A DNA stretch of 64,000 nt from Sepioteuthis lessoniana (GCA_963585895.1 OY757915.1:96487905-96551904), one strand, 5' to 3'. Counted from the stretch's first letter, positions 1 to 13,035 are shown. Program-made: numbers and translations. Notes: generated by a model from the letters alone, not told the origin.

Positions 1-152
1 ACTATGAGTAGATAATAGTTTAAGACTAGGCTCTATAGTCTAGGTCTGGTAATGGGTCAAAAGAAGATAGATCCGAAATTCAAATCAGCTGTAATTGTTT
101 AAAAATTGACCTCATGTTGCATCCTGCCTGTGGCAGGATGGTTTGGTAAATA
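1..152 (+). repeat. SINE-B 3' part
   Basis: The stretch matches the body and 3' end of SINE-B (AAAAATTGACCTCATGTTGC, then a GGTTTGGTAAATAC end). The 5' part lies left of the window. Confidence 0.7.
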
Positions 153-379
153 CATACATGTTAATTCAACTGTCAAGTCAGTCATATTCATTTGCGATAA
201 AGATAGTTGGAAAAAAAAAGTTCTAACTTTTTACATTTGCATAAATATTAGTTAATTGCAAACTATTCTAATTAGTGTCAATTATAATAATGAATATATT
301 TTATACTATAGTTATTGGAATTTACTTTATCATCAACAGAAAATTATGTGTCTTTATTTCTCATGAAGCTGTCAATCTG

Positions 380-403
380 ATAGATAGATAGATAGATAGA
401 TAG
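380..403. repeat. (GATA)n microsatellite
   Basis: About six tandem GATA units. Confidence 0.9.
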
Positions 404-479
404 AGAAAACAAAAACGTACTTTGCTATTTTTATTCCCAATGAGTTAGTTATTGGAATCTCACTTCATTAACAGAAGAC

Positions 480-1190
480 AATGTCTACTCCTCTAGTTGT
501 TGTGATGGCTTGCTAGTACTCCTAGATATTTCACATCTTCAGGGAGTGATAATATTTGTTGTCCTGAAGGTAAGTCTGGATCTATAGGTTATTGAAGACC
601 ACTTTCTAATTAGAAGTCAATGTCTGCTTCCAGTTCTCATGATGATATCTACCCATCTCCTCCAGCTTTGTCATTCCTTGCTAGTACTCAATATATATTT
701 CTAGATCATTCACTATGTTTATCTTTAGATAGCAATAGTTGTTATAGTCCTGAAGTGTGGATGATACTGTAGTACATGTTTAGACTAAATTAGTACAACT
801 AGTAGCCTTATTCTAGCTCTCCTAAAAGGTTTTCATTGAACGGAACTTCACTGCCACATTTGTGGGTATGTTTAGATGCTACCAAGTTTCAATCACAAAT
901 GAACAATGTTCACCAACCCACACCCTTTTAAAAGAGTTTTACACTTGCTTTTCTGATAATGTTGGATATCAGTTTCTTGTTTGTATTTTGAATTGTGACT
1001 CGTTTGATATCCTTTCTGGGTACTAACTGCCTAGGATGTGTTTCAGGTTTATTTTTCTATGGAATGTATCAGATTATCCTCTTCATCTTTTCTTGTTGCC
1101 CAGGGGCTGCAGTTATATAGTAATACTGGTCTTATGAAGGTTTTATACAGGATCCAGTAGAATGATCTCCCAGATTTAAAGTGGCTAAGA
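480..1190 (-). mobile_element. RTE-like LINE remnant (RT C-terminal part)
   Basis: The minus-strand translation gives pieces such as LYKTFIRPVLLYNCSPWATRK with IHSIEK downstream, the usual arrangement after the RT domain of RTE-type LINEs, then NTNKKLISNIIRKASVKLF. A second piece to the left reads LPEDVKYLGV. The copy has several stops and is old. Confidence 0.55.
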
Positions 1191-1199
1191 TAGTCTTTA

Positions 1200-1208
1200 A
1201 ATTTTAAA

Positions 1209-1239
<31 letters not shown>

Positions 1240-4200
1240 GCCCTTATTAACTCATGTTGGCGAGTCCATTTCCTATGATGATAACTGTTACATTACAAGC
1301 ACCTTCCAAAACATACACAATTCTAGATTGATACGAAGAGTATATGAATTGTATATATAAAAGTTCCATTCCATTTTTGAGATATTGGTGAGATCTTTAA
1401 TATAAATATGCCATAATTAACCGAGTATAATATACACTCCTAACTTTCAGCATCAAATTCTGAGAAAAACATCTCATGTATAATACAGACTTTGGAATTT
1501 ATAACAGCTAAATAGATTTAACATTTTAACAGTTTGTAAAAACTAAAAATAAGAATTCATCATTGAGCTTATATAATGTTTCAAAACAAAATTTACATAG
1601 AATTCAGAGCAAAGGCAAGAGCATTTTCACATGAAAATGTAATAAACTTTTGGCGAAAATAAGTTTACAATAGAAGAAACAAATTATAAACAAACATGCA
1701 TTCCAGTAGCTATTTTTCTGTATGAGGATAAAACAGAATTGTTTGTTAGAGATTAGTTAATTTGGACCATAGATATCACTTACTTTCAATTATGCTGTAA
1801 AAAAAAAAAAAAAAAAAAAAAAAGATATTTAGTTCTCATGTATAATATGGACAACTAACTTTCCAGCTTAAAAATTTAGGAAAAAAAAGTGCACATTATA
1901 CACAAATAATTACAGTTGTGACTTTTGTAAACCTCCCATGAATGAGATGTCACTTCCTTGGATGAAAAAAAAAAAACAAAAAAAAACAAACTAACTAGGG
2001 AAAATTTGAGGATCCAGGAAGGGGCTAACCAACATATCTTCATGGTTTTTAGTTAGAGTAATAAATGTCTGAATTGAGTAGTGAATAACTAATTATCAGG
2101 CTATCAAGTTCAAGAAGCTGAAATTGATCATACTAAGCAATCAATAATACTTTTCAACATTCATATATGCTGCTCAAAATGAGTTATCTCCTTTAACTAA
2201 GTTACCCCCCCCAACCTGCAAACAGAAAAACCTCCAAATTCTTCCAGAATCCAAGTGCTCATCTCAAGGCCTATATACAGTGCTAGATTTTAGCATAAAC
2301 TAAAACAAACCAAAGCTTAGTGCTTTACAATTTACAGGAAACTCAAAAAACTTCAGTTTTTTTAAAGATCTGAGCTTTTAAAATTTAAGCCCCCCCCCTT
2401 TTAAAAAAGGCATCTCCAAGATTTATCTAGCTTTGGGCTTTACCAAGTCTAAATCTCGCACTGGTCACATGTCTACTTTTACTACTTCTTCAAAACATAA
2501 TTTTTGTTAAGTAATAACTAATGTCTGACTTTTGATAGGAGATTTAAAACACATTAACAAAATGTTTTTGTATTGGAAATCTGTAGTTTTTGCATGCACA
2601 AAAGATGTTAAAAAATAAATAAGATGTTGGATCAGTAAATAAAAACACAGATGCATGAATACAGGGCTGTTATGTGTCGACTTGAGCTGAGAGTAGAATG
2701 ACACTCTAGCACAGGACCCCCTTAGGGACGGGGGGGTCCAATTAGCTTAAGACCAACCCTGCAAAAATATCTATGAAACTAAAATAATATCTTTAAAATA
2801 CTGCAGTTTCTCCACACCCACCCACCCACATCAAACTTTATTCATAAAGTATTAATTCTAAGGGAGGTAATTTTCGTTTTTAAAGTTATAAAGTGATATT
2901 AAAGTACTCTTTTAACCCTAATTTTACATTAAGAAAATTGTTTACAACTGAAGAAAAGCAGAAGTAAAAGAGAAAAGAATGTGTCCCTGGACTTAATGCT
3001 AAGTAAACCAATAAGAAATCAAATCCCACTATAAACTTATCACCTATGATGATTCACAAGGATGTGGTAGAGACACTACAGAAGTAGGCAACTGAATGAA
3101 TGTTGGGTAACATTAAGCTACAAATCTATCAATCACCCATTTGTATACACACAAGGTACAGCAGGTTTCAATTGGTAAGATGACTGAAAACAAAACCAAT
3201 ATTATTTTAAAAAGATACATTAGAGACTAAGTAGCTATTCTGTTAAAATGGTAATAAAAATTTTACATTTAATTGAAAAGAAAAAAAAATTGAAGTGGTT
3301 ATAGTTTTTAAAAATACTAATATTATTTGGAAGAAAAAAAATTAGTTAGTAAAAAAAAAAAAAAAAAAAAAAAAAAATTAAAAAAAAAATCGTGATGTAA
3401 ACACTTAAGAGTCCTTACTCCTATGTTGAGTCTTTCTTCTGTTATCTTTGTGCCTTGTTGTAGAGGGGTTACCTGTCTTCGGGCAGGTATGTTTATGTAA
3501 GATATTGTTTGCTTGGTCCCAGGGGGCCTTCCCCCCAGGCAACATCTGACGTTTTTTTTTCTCTCTTCTAGAATTTCGAGGTTCCCCATCAGTTTAGTTT
3601 GACTGCTTTGGGTTGACTGTCAAAACATCAAAAACAAAGATCCTGGTGCAACTCTTATTGGGAAATAATGTTTGTTTTAAAATGGCCAAAAAATTGAGTT
3701 TTCTGTTAACAACTGGAATTGTAAGGAAGGACATTGCAAATGCAGCCTATGAAAAATTGATTACTAAAGAGCGTTTCACAAATAGTGCAGTGTTGCACTA
3801 TACAGTAGTGATCTTTACTTTCATCTAGAGCTTAAAAAAAAAAAAAAAAAGGGTGCTATGTTGCCAAGACAAAAATGCTTAAGAGATTCCACCTGTAAAA
3901 CACAGATTTTGATGGATGGGCAATGTTTAGCATATAAATCATTTAAGAATCCTTTGGCAGAGATTGTATAGTGAACTTGTTATTAGAAAAAAGAAAAAAA
4001 AAGGTGCATGTATTAAATATGCTCCACCAATCAAAGTCTGTGTTTGAAAATGGATCCTTGATATTCTGACTGTTAGCAAACTTAAAAACCTTGGTGTTTT
4101 GCCTTCTGATTCTACCACTTTATGCCAAGGATTGAGCAAATCTTATACAAATGGAATCTCTATGGCATTTTTATGAGAAACTTAAATTAGCTCTAATAAT

Positions 4201-5026
4201 AGTTTCATTTCATTTGTTGTACGATAAACAAACAAACATGCTTTCGGGATAAATGAAAATTGTTTAATATCATACAAACAAACAAAACTAAACCAAAATC
4301 CACAACCATGACAATATATAAGAATAAAGAGAAAGGACATAAAAGATAGGTTTTACATGCATAAATGTAACATAAGCAGGATGCAAAAACCATAAACAAG
4401 GGTAAACAAAATAGTGTTATAGAAAGTTTGCTAGCAAAAATGAGGAAAGATCTAAAAAGTGTGTGTGTGTGGTGGTGGGGGGATGTGATCACCTTAAGAA
4501 CTCTGGGGGATAGAGAGAAAAAGATTAAGTAAACACTTATGATCAGTTTTGACTTAGATAATATGGCTAATAAAAAATAAGATGTAATTTGTCATGTCAA
4601 AATTGTAGAGGGTGTGTGTTCAAGCATGTGGGATACGAAGAGACACACACAAACACACATAATAGAGAGCATGTTTCTCTCCCTTTGTCAGGTATAAATT
4701 TGGTGTAACATTCACTAGGAAGAAAGTTACTCTTATTGTGAAATATGTCAATTTGATTTTTCTGTACCATCTTCCTTTTCTTGTTTTATCTATATTCTAG
4801 CATCACTGATAAATAAGAACTTTTTATAAATAGTTATTTTTCTTCTAAACCAAAAGATACATTAAAAACAGATAAGGTATTATTCATTATAAAACTCTAC
4901 ACCATTAAAAACTAACCAAAAATTTGAATACATAATCATTCAAAAAGTCTCCACCTTAAAACTTATCTAGTTTTTGTCTTTGGTTACAGGGTTCTAATAC
5001 TGTAGAGTTTGTAATAATACCTAGCA
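1200..5026. other. TAF4 intron, mostly unexplained
   Basis: A-runs at 1210-1236, 1799-1823 and 3351-3377. The segment 3400-3830 is more G+C-rich, with an 88-codon minus frame (3589-3323) and a 71-codon plus frame (3613-3828). They look like fragments of an old mobile element, but I cannot name a family. No TAF4 C-terminal exon was recognised. Confidence 0.4.
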
Positions 5027-5690
5027 TCAGTATTAATAGTATAATGAATGTTCCAAGAGAATTAATAGAATCTCTGCATCTTTAAGAAAATTAACTTTTT
5101 ATAAAAAATTGTTAGGTTAGTACTTATTTGCTATGTTTGGCTTTATGGCATATCAACCATTGTAGGTTATTTAATACCAAATTCATTTTTATGCATATGA
5201 ACAGATCTATTTCAAACAATTACATTTAGCATAAGTACAGTTTAAATGTCAAAAACATTTCTATTTCAAGCTATTTAGTTTAGCGTGTCAAAGTTAAATG
5301 GTTCCAAGTATTGCTATGTATCACTAACATCAGTCATTTATTTACCGTTAAATGTAAAAAGTTTTATTTCAAACAATTCAGTTAAGCATAAGTATGCAGT
5401 TTAGTTCTATTTGACCCATAGATAAGACCCTACTAGGTGCTACCATTCTGGGCCAAAGCAAACCTGGGAACAATGGCAATAAAGGGGTACCTTGAATTCC
5501 TAAAGCTCCAGTATTAGTGGAGCCTCACTATCAGATCATTTAGTGTTATGTCCAGGACACACTTAGCCCTCGGCAGAGGTGCACTGTGTATTCTACTGGC
5601 CCAGTATTAATTTGTGGGCAATACTATGTGGTCAATATGTAGGGTAGTGGTAAGGACGCTTTGATTCTGAAACTATACTTGACACCTGCG
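5027..5690. repeat. Family D repeat, split by REP-T
   Basis: 5027-5129 and 5603-5690 match 7985-8150 (shared AGAAATTGTTAGG-like, TTAATTTGTGGGCAATACT, TAGTGGTAA). The copy is interrupted by REP-T. Nature unknown. Confidence 0.6.
5130..5602 (-). repeat. REP-T copy
   Basis: Flanked by an 11-bp near-duplication AGTACTTATTT / AGTATTAATTT (5119-5129, 5603-5613). The sense (minus) 3' tail hairpin lies at the left. It splits a further repeat (family D). Confidence 0.8.
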
Positions 5691-6365
5691 TCATCATTTG
5701 AAGGCTTTGTTGGCCACCCAGTTGCCTTTTGTGTGTGCGTGTGTATGTGCACATGTGTATATCACATTTATCAAACATCTCTGGGAATGACACTAGTAAT
5801 GACTAGTGACTACTGGGAAAGACCATGCAATCACTACTGCATCACAAAGAAATGGGATATGCATTCATGATGTGGGGGGTAGAATAACACCATTCCAGAA
5901 AACAATGCAAAGCCATTTCAATAAAATTAGTTGCCAGTATCAATAATGGCATTAATCTCATATGCAGATTCTAAATAGTTTGAAGGGTTACCAGTTTAAC
6001 AATTAGTCCTTTAATTACAGGAATCTTATAATTCTAATCACCATCACTGAATCAACTATTGTTTATTGAGATCTTGTATACTAATGTCACAAGTAAATTT
6101 CATAAAAAAATTTGTGTTCCTGTTCAGTGTTATGTTTTATTTTGTCACTTAATTCAAATCTTACATCATTGAATTAGGATTTCAGAGTGGGAAAGTTGAG
6201 TAGAATTATCTTGATGTGGTGTTGCTATGATGCAACAGAAAACCAACAAAGTCTAGCAGCAGCCTCTATACTATAATTTTATATAATACCTAAATCTATT
6301 AATCAAATTTTGAATACTAACACAAACAAACAAAAAAATTGCATTAACTTTGTAAGGTTTGTTTG

Positions 6366-6480
6366 GTCTCTTTGTTCAATGGTATATCAACCTTTTGTGG
6401 GTTATTTAATGCCAAAGCTACCCTTGTAGAAGTACTATTTAATACATAGCTGGAGGAGGGAAATAAGGGGATTCATTTGT
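6366..6480 (-). repeat. SINE-C fragment
   Basis: The 3' tail (ATGGTATATCAACC, GGTTATTTAATGCCAAAGC on the plus strand) and body (CATAGCTGGAGGAGGGAA) are present; the head is absent. It ends near the palindrome at 6497. Confidence 0.7.
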
Positions 6481-6496
6481 AAGTTTGAATTTCAAA

Positions 6497-6599
6497 CATA
6501 ATAGGATAGACAAAGAATGACCCTTAGTTTAAAAAATTACTTCCATGGGTAATTAGTAATTTTTTAAACTAAGGGTCATTCTTTGTCTATCCTATTATG
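6497..6599. repeat. Perfect 44-bp palindrome with 15-bp loop
   Basis: Left arm 6497-6540, loop 6541-6555, right arm 6556-6599, with no mismatch. The arm core GACCCTTAGTTTAAAAAATT is echoed at 7485-7510 (AACCCTTAGCTTAAGAAATT), so it may derive from a mobile inverted-repeat family. Confidence 0.9.
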
Positions 6600-6981
6600 T
6601 CCTATTTGTAATATTATTGCGGGTCAACCTGTAAATGAAATCACTTCCATATACATGTAGTTAGACGGCAAAAAACCTTAACTTAAAAAAAACAAAAAAA
6701 AAAACAACCCCTGACGATGACTTAGGAAAGGTTCAAAAGCGCTCAGGAGAATTTTGGTAAATTCTCCTACCAATTCCAAGCTAAAACACTAGTCGGGAAA
6801 CTTGAAAGGATTCTAATAAAATTATATAGACAAAATGTGTCTTTATTGTTTAATCAAACATTATATAAAACACACACATTATATATAAGCTTCTATGAGG
6901 CAAGAAAAGCTATGATAAATAGAAAAGTAGCAAGACAAAAGAGAAAAAACTATAAAGGAAGTAAAGGAAAGGGTTAAATAC

Positions 6982-7302
6982 CTTAGGTTGATTTATCTTC
7001 ATGTTCCTGGCATGCATGGTGTTGGCACAGGCGATGCTCACCTGCGTTGGTTGGTGCAGGTGTGTACTAGACACAACACTATGCACCTGTGGCTGACCTG
7101 CTAGGTTGGTACTTGTCACAGGCAGGGAAGTGATCCTGTTTTGAGTTTGATTCTGGACAGTCTGCCGAGTGGAAGTCACAGTGGTTGTTGTGGGCACTGG
7201 AGATCCTGCTGGTTGCCCTAGCACCTCATGAGGTGGTGGCCGAACACCTTCAATGGACATCTTATTTAGGTATAGTGACTGTCTCAGGAGGGGTAAACTT
7301 TT
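6982..7302 (-). CDS. TAF4: TAF4 coding exon 6 (end of TAFH and linker)
   Basis: The exon is 321 nt (107 codons, phase 0 to 0), residues 740-846. The acceptor TTTACAG follows a 32-nt sense-strand T-run (7349-7318), an extreme polypyrimidine tract. The donor is GTATTT (6981-6976). It opens with KSLPLLRQSLYLNKMSIEGV, which closes the TAFH domain, and continues into a Thr/Val/Gln/Pro-rich linker. No further TAF4 exon was recognised to the left. The donor is weaker than the others (GTATTT rather than GTAAGT). Confidence 0.94.
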
Positions 7303-7313
7303 CTGTAAAGAGG

Positions 7314-7351
<38 letters not shown>

Positions 7352-10300
7352 AAATGAGGCTAGGAAAAGAAACAGAAAAAGGTAAATCTTCATTTTTTAA
7401 TTAATACCTAATTTTTAGTCCACAAATTATAGGCTGACCTATAAGTAAGTTTTGTAAGGTTGAACAAATGGGAAGGATTAGGAGCAACCCTTAGCTTAAG
7501 AAATTCTAAAAATTATTGATTGGCTGAGTTTTATGATATATCAACCCTCGTAGTTTATTTAATGCCAAATCTTGTTTTTACATAGGATTTGTAAACAAAT
7601 AGTTTATTATGTAATATTTTAAACAAGCTAGAGCTTACTTGTTTACATACAGGTAAATAGTTTCAAGTACTCCAATCAAACATGAATAATTCTATCTAGT
7701 ATTAATCATTTATTTGCACAGTTAAATGGTTAAACAATTCTATTTGAACTATAGATGGGACTAACAGGTACTACCACTCACGGTCAGAGTGGACCTGAGA
7801 GTAACGGCAATGAAGGGGTACCATACATTCCCCAAAGCTCTAGGATTGGAGCTTTACCATCATGAGTTATATCCAGGAAACTCATTGGGAGAAAGTCTTA
7901 CCTCTTCACAGAGATGAAGTTGCTATATTCTACAGCCCCAGCTGACTGGGTATATAAATTAATAATATTGTGACCATTAATCAAGGGTTGATTAATGAAT
8001 GTTGTATGAGAAATAATAGAATCTCAGTATCTGATTTAGAAAACTTTTTATAAGAAATTGTTAGGATTGTACTAATTTGTGGGCAATACTCTACAATTAA
8101 TATATAGGTGTAGTGGTAATGATGTCTTCGCCCTGAAACCCATATCATATACACAAGTTATATTCAACCAAGTATTTTAAAGCATAGAATCTTGGATTAT
8201 ATTCTCAGGTTTGTTACAATTGAGATAAACAGGCAATTTTTGGATGATTAGCCAATAATACAAATTTTTAGTCATATCACATTAGATAAATATACAGATG
8301 ATAAAAACTGAACTTGTCAAATACCATATATAATCATGCCTAAGTCAAATTTTGAATATTTAACACGAGTAATAATTTTTTAAAGTTAGAAATACAAATG
8401 AGATGTAGGAGATCTTGGTTGCAAAAATTAATTGTGATTTCATAACTATAAATTAAGGATTAGGTAATACAGGAAAGAATTAAATACAATAGTTGGTATT
8501 TTTCTGTATCGTTTGAGGGACTAGATGATATAATAAGAAAAAAAAAAAAAAAAAAAGGAGGGGGGATTTTATCTGAAATCACTTAATACTTACTTTAAGA
8601 AAAGGAACCAAATAAGGTTGAGGAGATGACTGTAATTCTATCTGTAGCTTCTCTGTGAAACTCTCAGGGTCCACTTTGCCATCCTGGAATTGAAAGATAT
8701 ACAACAACACTTACATATATCAAAAGCTTATGAAGGGGAAAAAATGGTATTAATAATAGAAAGATAGAAATAAAGTTTGAATGTCAGCTACAAGATAAAT
8801 AGTATGAAAACTAAATTCATACATTCTGAAGATTTATCACAAGGTTATATGGATGTGGACTTGTGCAGAATAAGGTAAAAGTGAAAGGCATTTACCACAA
8901 TAAAGTTGTGCTCAAGGCAAAGCTGAACCTGACCTTAACATGGAAGTGAAAACATGGGCTACCACAGAAAAGGAAGAACAGAGACTGGTTATGGAAAGAT
9001 CCATGCTGGGAATATTGTTGCATGAGCACATCTGAGGCAATGTAATTTGGGAATAGAGTGGAGAAGAGTGAAAGACATGAATGCAGAGTACTGAAAGCTG
9101 AAGTTATGCTGGGCCAGACATATTGCAATGTTCAGACCTGTGCAGTTATTGAATGGTATCTGAGAGACTGGAAATGACCACTCAGAAGACCACCATGATG
9201 ACAGGAAGGTGAAATTGCCAAGTGATTTGGCCCAACATGCAGAGAGGAGAAAAAAAAAAGGAAATTTAAGTGCGGTGTAGCTAGCGGTATGGAAAATATC
9301 CAACAACCTAACCAATAAGGGAATATTGAATTTTTGATACATAAAATGTCTTTGAGACTTTTTTTTCATTGATATCAATGTTCATAACAGTTGGTTACAT
9401 GAATTGCTGATAGTTATGTCTTATAGCATATCAACCCTTGTGGGTAATTTAATGCCAAATCCTATTTATACATAGGATTTTTATGAGAATAGTTTGTAGG
9501 TAATATTATCTTAAAAACCGGACATTGGCCTAGGGGTTAGAGTGTTCGCCAATGGCCCGGGAGACCTGGGTTCAATCCCAGGTCGAGTCATACCAAAGAC
9601 TCAAAAAATGGTACTTGATGCTTCCTTGCTTAACACTCAGCATTATAAGGTACGGATCAAGGGTAAAGTAGAGCAATCCAGGGAAACGAGTAGCGCCCTC
9701 CCCTACACATTGGTGTAGTAGCTATCGAAAAGGGAGCCTTCGGGTTACCCTCGACTATGGTCGCCAACTTTACTTTACTTACTTTTATCTTAAATGAACC
9801 AGAGCTCATTTGTTTACACAGATGGTTTCTAGTATTATTTATCCACCCCCACCCAGTTAAATGATTTCAAGTACTACTATTTAACACTAATAATGCTATT
9901 TAATATAAATCATTTGTTAGCATGCACTTTAATCATTAAAAGTATTGCTATCAAACACTGATAGTTCTATTTGTAAACGGTTAAATGATTTTAAGTATTG
10001 CTATCTAACACTAATAATTCTATTTAGTATTAATGATTTGTTTGTACACAGTTAAATGGTTTTTAAGTATTGCTATTGAACATTATTCAATTGATTGCAC
10101 ATAGCAATACTTGGAACTATTTAACTATGTAATACTAATAATTCAATCTAAGTTATTTGTTGGCATGCAGTTAAATGGTTTCAAGTATAGAAAGTGATCA
10201 AATATTTCTATTTCACCCATTGAAGAGATCCTAACAGATACTACCACTCCAAGTCTGAGTGGACCTGAAAGTAATGATAATGAAAGGGCACTCCACATTC

Positions 10301-12972
10301 CCTAAACTTCAAGACTGGAGCCTCAACATCAGATGTACTTTAAATGTTATACCCAGGACACTAAAAGATTTCAAGTATTGCTATTCAACATTATTCATTC
10401 ATTTGCACTCATGTAAATGTTACAAATACAGTAAATGATTTTCAGTTCCACCTAACCCACAGATAGGACCCTAACTGGTACTACCACTCCAGGTTATAGT
10501 GGATCTGGGAGTAATAGAAATAAAGGGGTACTCTATGTTCCTCTTGTCATTCCCATGACTAGAGACTAACCATCAGATGGTTTAGTATCATATCCATGAC
10601 ACTTGTTGGAGAGGTTTTATCCCTTCACCCTGCAGGGAACGCAGTTGGCATATTCTAAGGCCCCAGCTGACTGGTCTGATTACAGATAGATCAAAATCAG
10701 AATGTGTGACCTTAATGGATCAAGAGCCAGGTCAAGTAAGAGACTTTTGGCTGGATTATACAAGAAAGAGTTCATGCAATAACTCAAAACACTTTTGATC
10801 TACTTGTATACCTATTAGCATAGTTACTGTCAAAAATTACTAGATGGATTAGCACTCCTGTTTATAATAAAACTATTGCTTCCTGGCTCTTTGCCTAGGA
10901 TCAGTGTAAATGGTTATTTTAAACACTATAACATATGTAGATGAAAAGTTATTTTGAATACAAAATTTAATACTGCTTAAAAAAATGCAAAATAAAGAAA
11001 ATTAGACATCTAGATAACTTTTTAATCTATATGTTTTTGTAATATATTCAATTAGATTTTTCCATGTACAGATACTACACTGATCCAAAGCAGAAGTAAC
11101 AGGAAGTGCTACACAGATCCAAATCAAAAAATACTACACATCCCTGCAGAAATTGTGGACAGACTAATAAGTTACTATTCATTTATAACATTGCAGAGAT
11201 ATCTTGTTCCCAGACAAGACCCAGAAACCACTGATCATTGTTTTCACTGATGGAAAGAAGTGGCAAACATGTTTTATGTTCTCACTTTTCCTAACAATTT
11301 TCTTGTTAAGGCCAACCCTTTATGAATATGTTCTTGAAGTTGTCAGTTCAGTGAAGAGAAAAATCTTCATCAAATTGTCATGTCATATAGCTAGCATTTT
11401 CAAGTCAAAGGTCACTCTTGCCTATCACCTGAAAACCAACTCACTAAAAATCAACTTTTTTTCTTGTGTATCATCACATGACATTTCTTAACCAATCAGC
11501 ATTCAGTCTCCATTTCCCATCGTGATATTCTCATACTGAAAGAATTATCTATGATTCTTGCTTCTCAATCAGTTTTCACAAGTGTTGGCTTTAAGGGTCA
11601 AGCCCATTATAAACTTCTGTATACAAAAGGCTAATCATGTGACCCTCAGCAGAAGTGACAGGAAGTGCCACAATTATCCTAATCAAGGTACAAATACTAG
11701 ACATCTTTGCAGAAGTTGCATTTAATAAACATACAGGATTGATAGAAACAGATGGTAAATGAATGGTTGGTTGGGTTGGTTTGGTTTTATGGCATATCAA
11801 CCATTGTAGGTTATTAATGCCAAATCCATTTTGATACAAACAGTTCTATTTCAAACAATTCAGTTTAGCATTAGTAAATTTTTTTTGTTTACATACAGTT
11901 AAATGTAAAAACAGTTAATTTCAAACAATTCAGTTTAGTGTAATTACAGTTCTATTGGTCTATAGATAGAACCCAATCAGGTGCTACCACTCCAGGCCAG
12001 AGCAATGGCAATAAAGAGGTACTCCTCATTCCCAAAACTCCAGCATTATTGGAGCTTCGCCATCAGATTGTTTATTGTAATATCCAGGACACTCGTTGGG
12101 GTAATCTTACCCCTTTGCAGAGATACAGTTGGTGTATTCTAAAGCTCCAGCTGACAGGGCAAAGTAAATATGAATGAATCCATTTGATAAAACTTTGATC
12201 AGATTACAAGATAATTACTGGCATATACTTAAATTTTCAAATGAGAAGCTATACCAAAAGAACTGGTTGCAATAGAGTAGTCCTTGAAATAAAATGTCAG
12301 TGAGAAAAAGGTTTGGTCGTGCATTCAAAGTGGACCAAAAAGGGATATGAAAGGTAGCATTCAGATGGACAACACTTGAAGGCTAGCTGAGACAGGAATA
12401 TTACATAGAGCAAGGCAAAGGGAATAGACAGGGATGAATAGTGTAACAATCTTCATGGGTTATTTAATGATAAAGCCATCCATTGAAGAACAGTTGTCCT
12501 ATTTACCAATCCCTCCGCTCGGGCAGGATATGACACAAGGTCATTTTTAAGCGAGTTTAACAGGTTTAAATTCAGAGTTTTCCTTCTCCTAGACTAGTTG
12601 CCTAATCAAGGCTGAAGAACCTTGTCAGTCCTATTTACCCATAGCTGGAGGGAGAATAATTGGATTCATACCTTTCCCAAAGGTATTAGTGCTATGTGAA
12701 ATGCAATCAGACTTGTCCAGGATTTGAACTTGTGTCGCCGTGTTCACTTCCTACGACGATAACAATTACACCACGGGCAGTTGTGGTACTATTTAACCCA
12801 TATCTTGGTAGGGGTAGTAAAGGGGGTTTATACCTTTCCCAAGGGTATTAATCTGAAAGTGAATGACAGCAAGTTCAAACTCCAATTGTACTATGATATT
12901 GCAGTCCAAAACATTAGCCATAATGCCAAAGGGATTCCTTCCTTTTACTGACTGGTTGTAAGTTAACTGGGA

Positions 12973-13035
<63 letters not shown>

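Noticed and set aside
1-6981. TAF4 histone-fold exons in the left part
   Set aside because: I looked for the DDDIND/VNL and coiled-coil KQKAKE-type blocks on the minus strand and did not find them.
9518-9600. Functional tRNA genes at the SINE heads
   Set aside because: A and B boxes are present, but the heads continue into repeated SINE bodies, occur in many copies and do not show a full cloverleaf with paired acceptor stem.
11088-11740. Terminal repeats of a retroelement around the 11204-11491 frame
   Set aside because: The shared segments are only about 90 bp, imperfect, lack recognisable ends, and the frame between them has no relevant motif.
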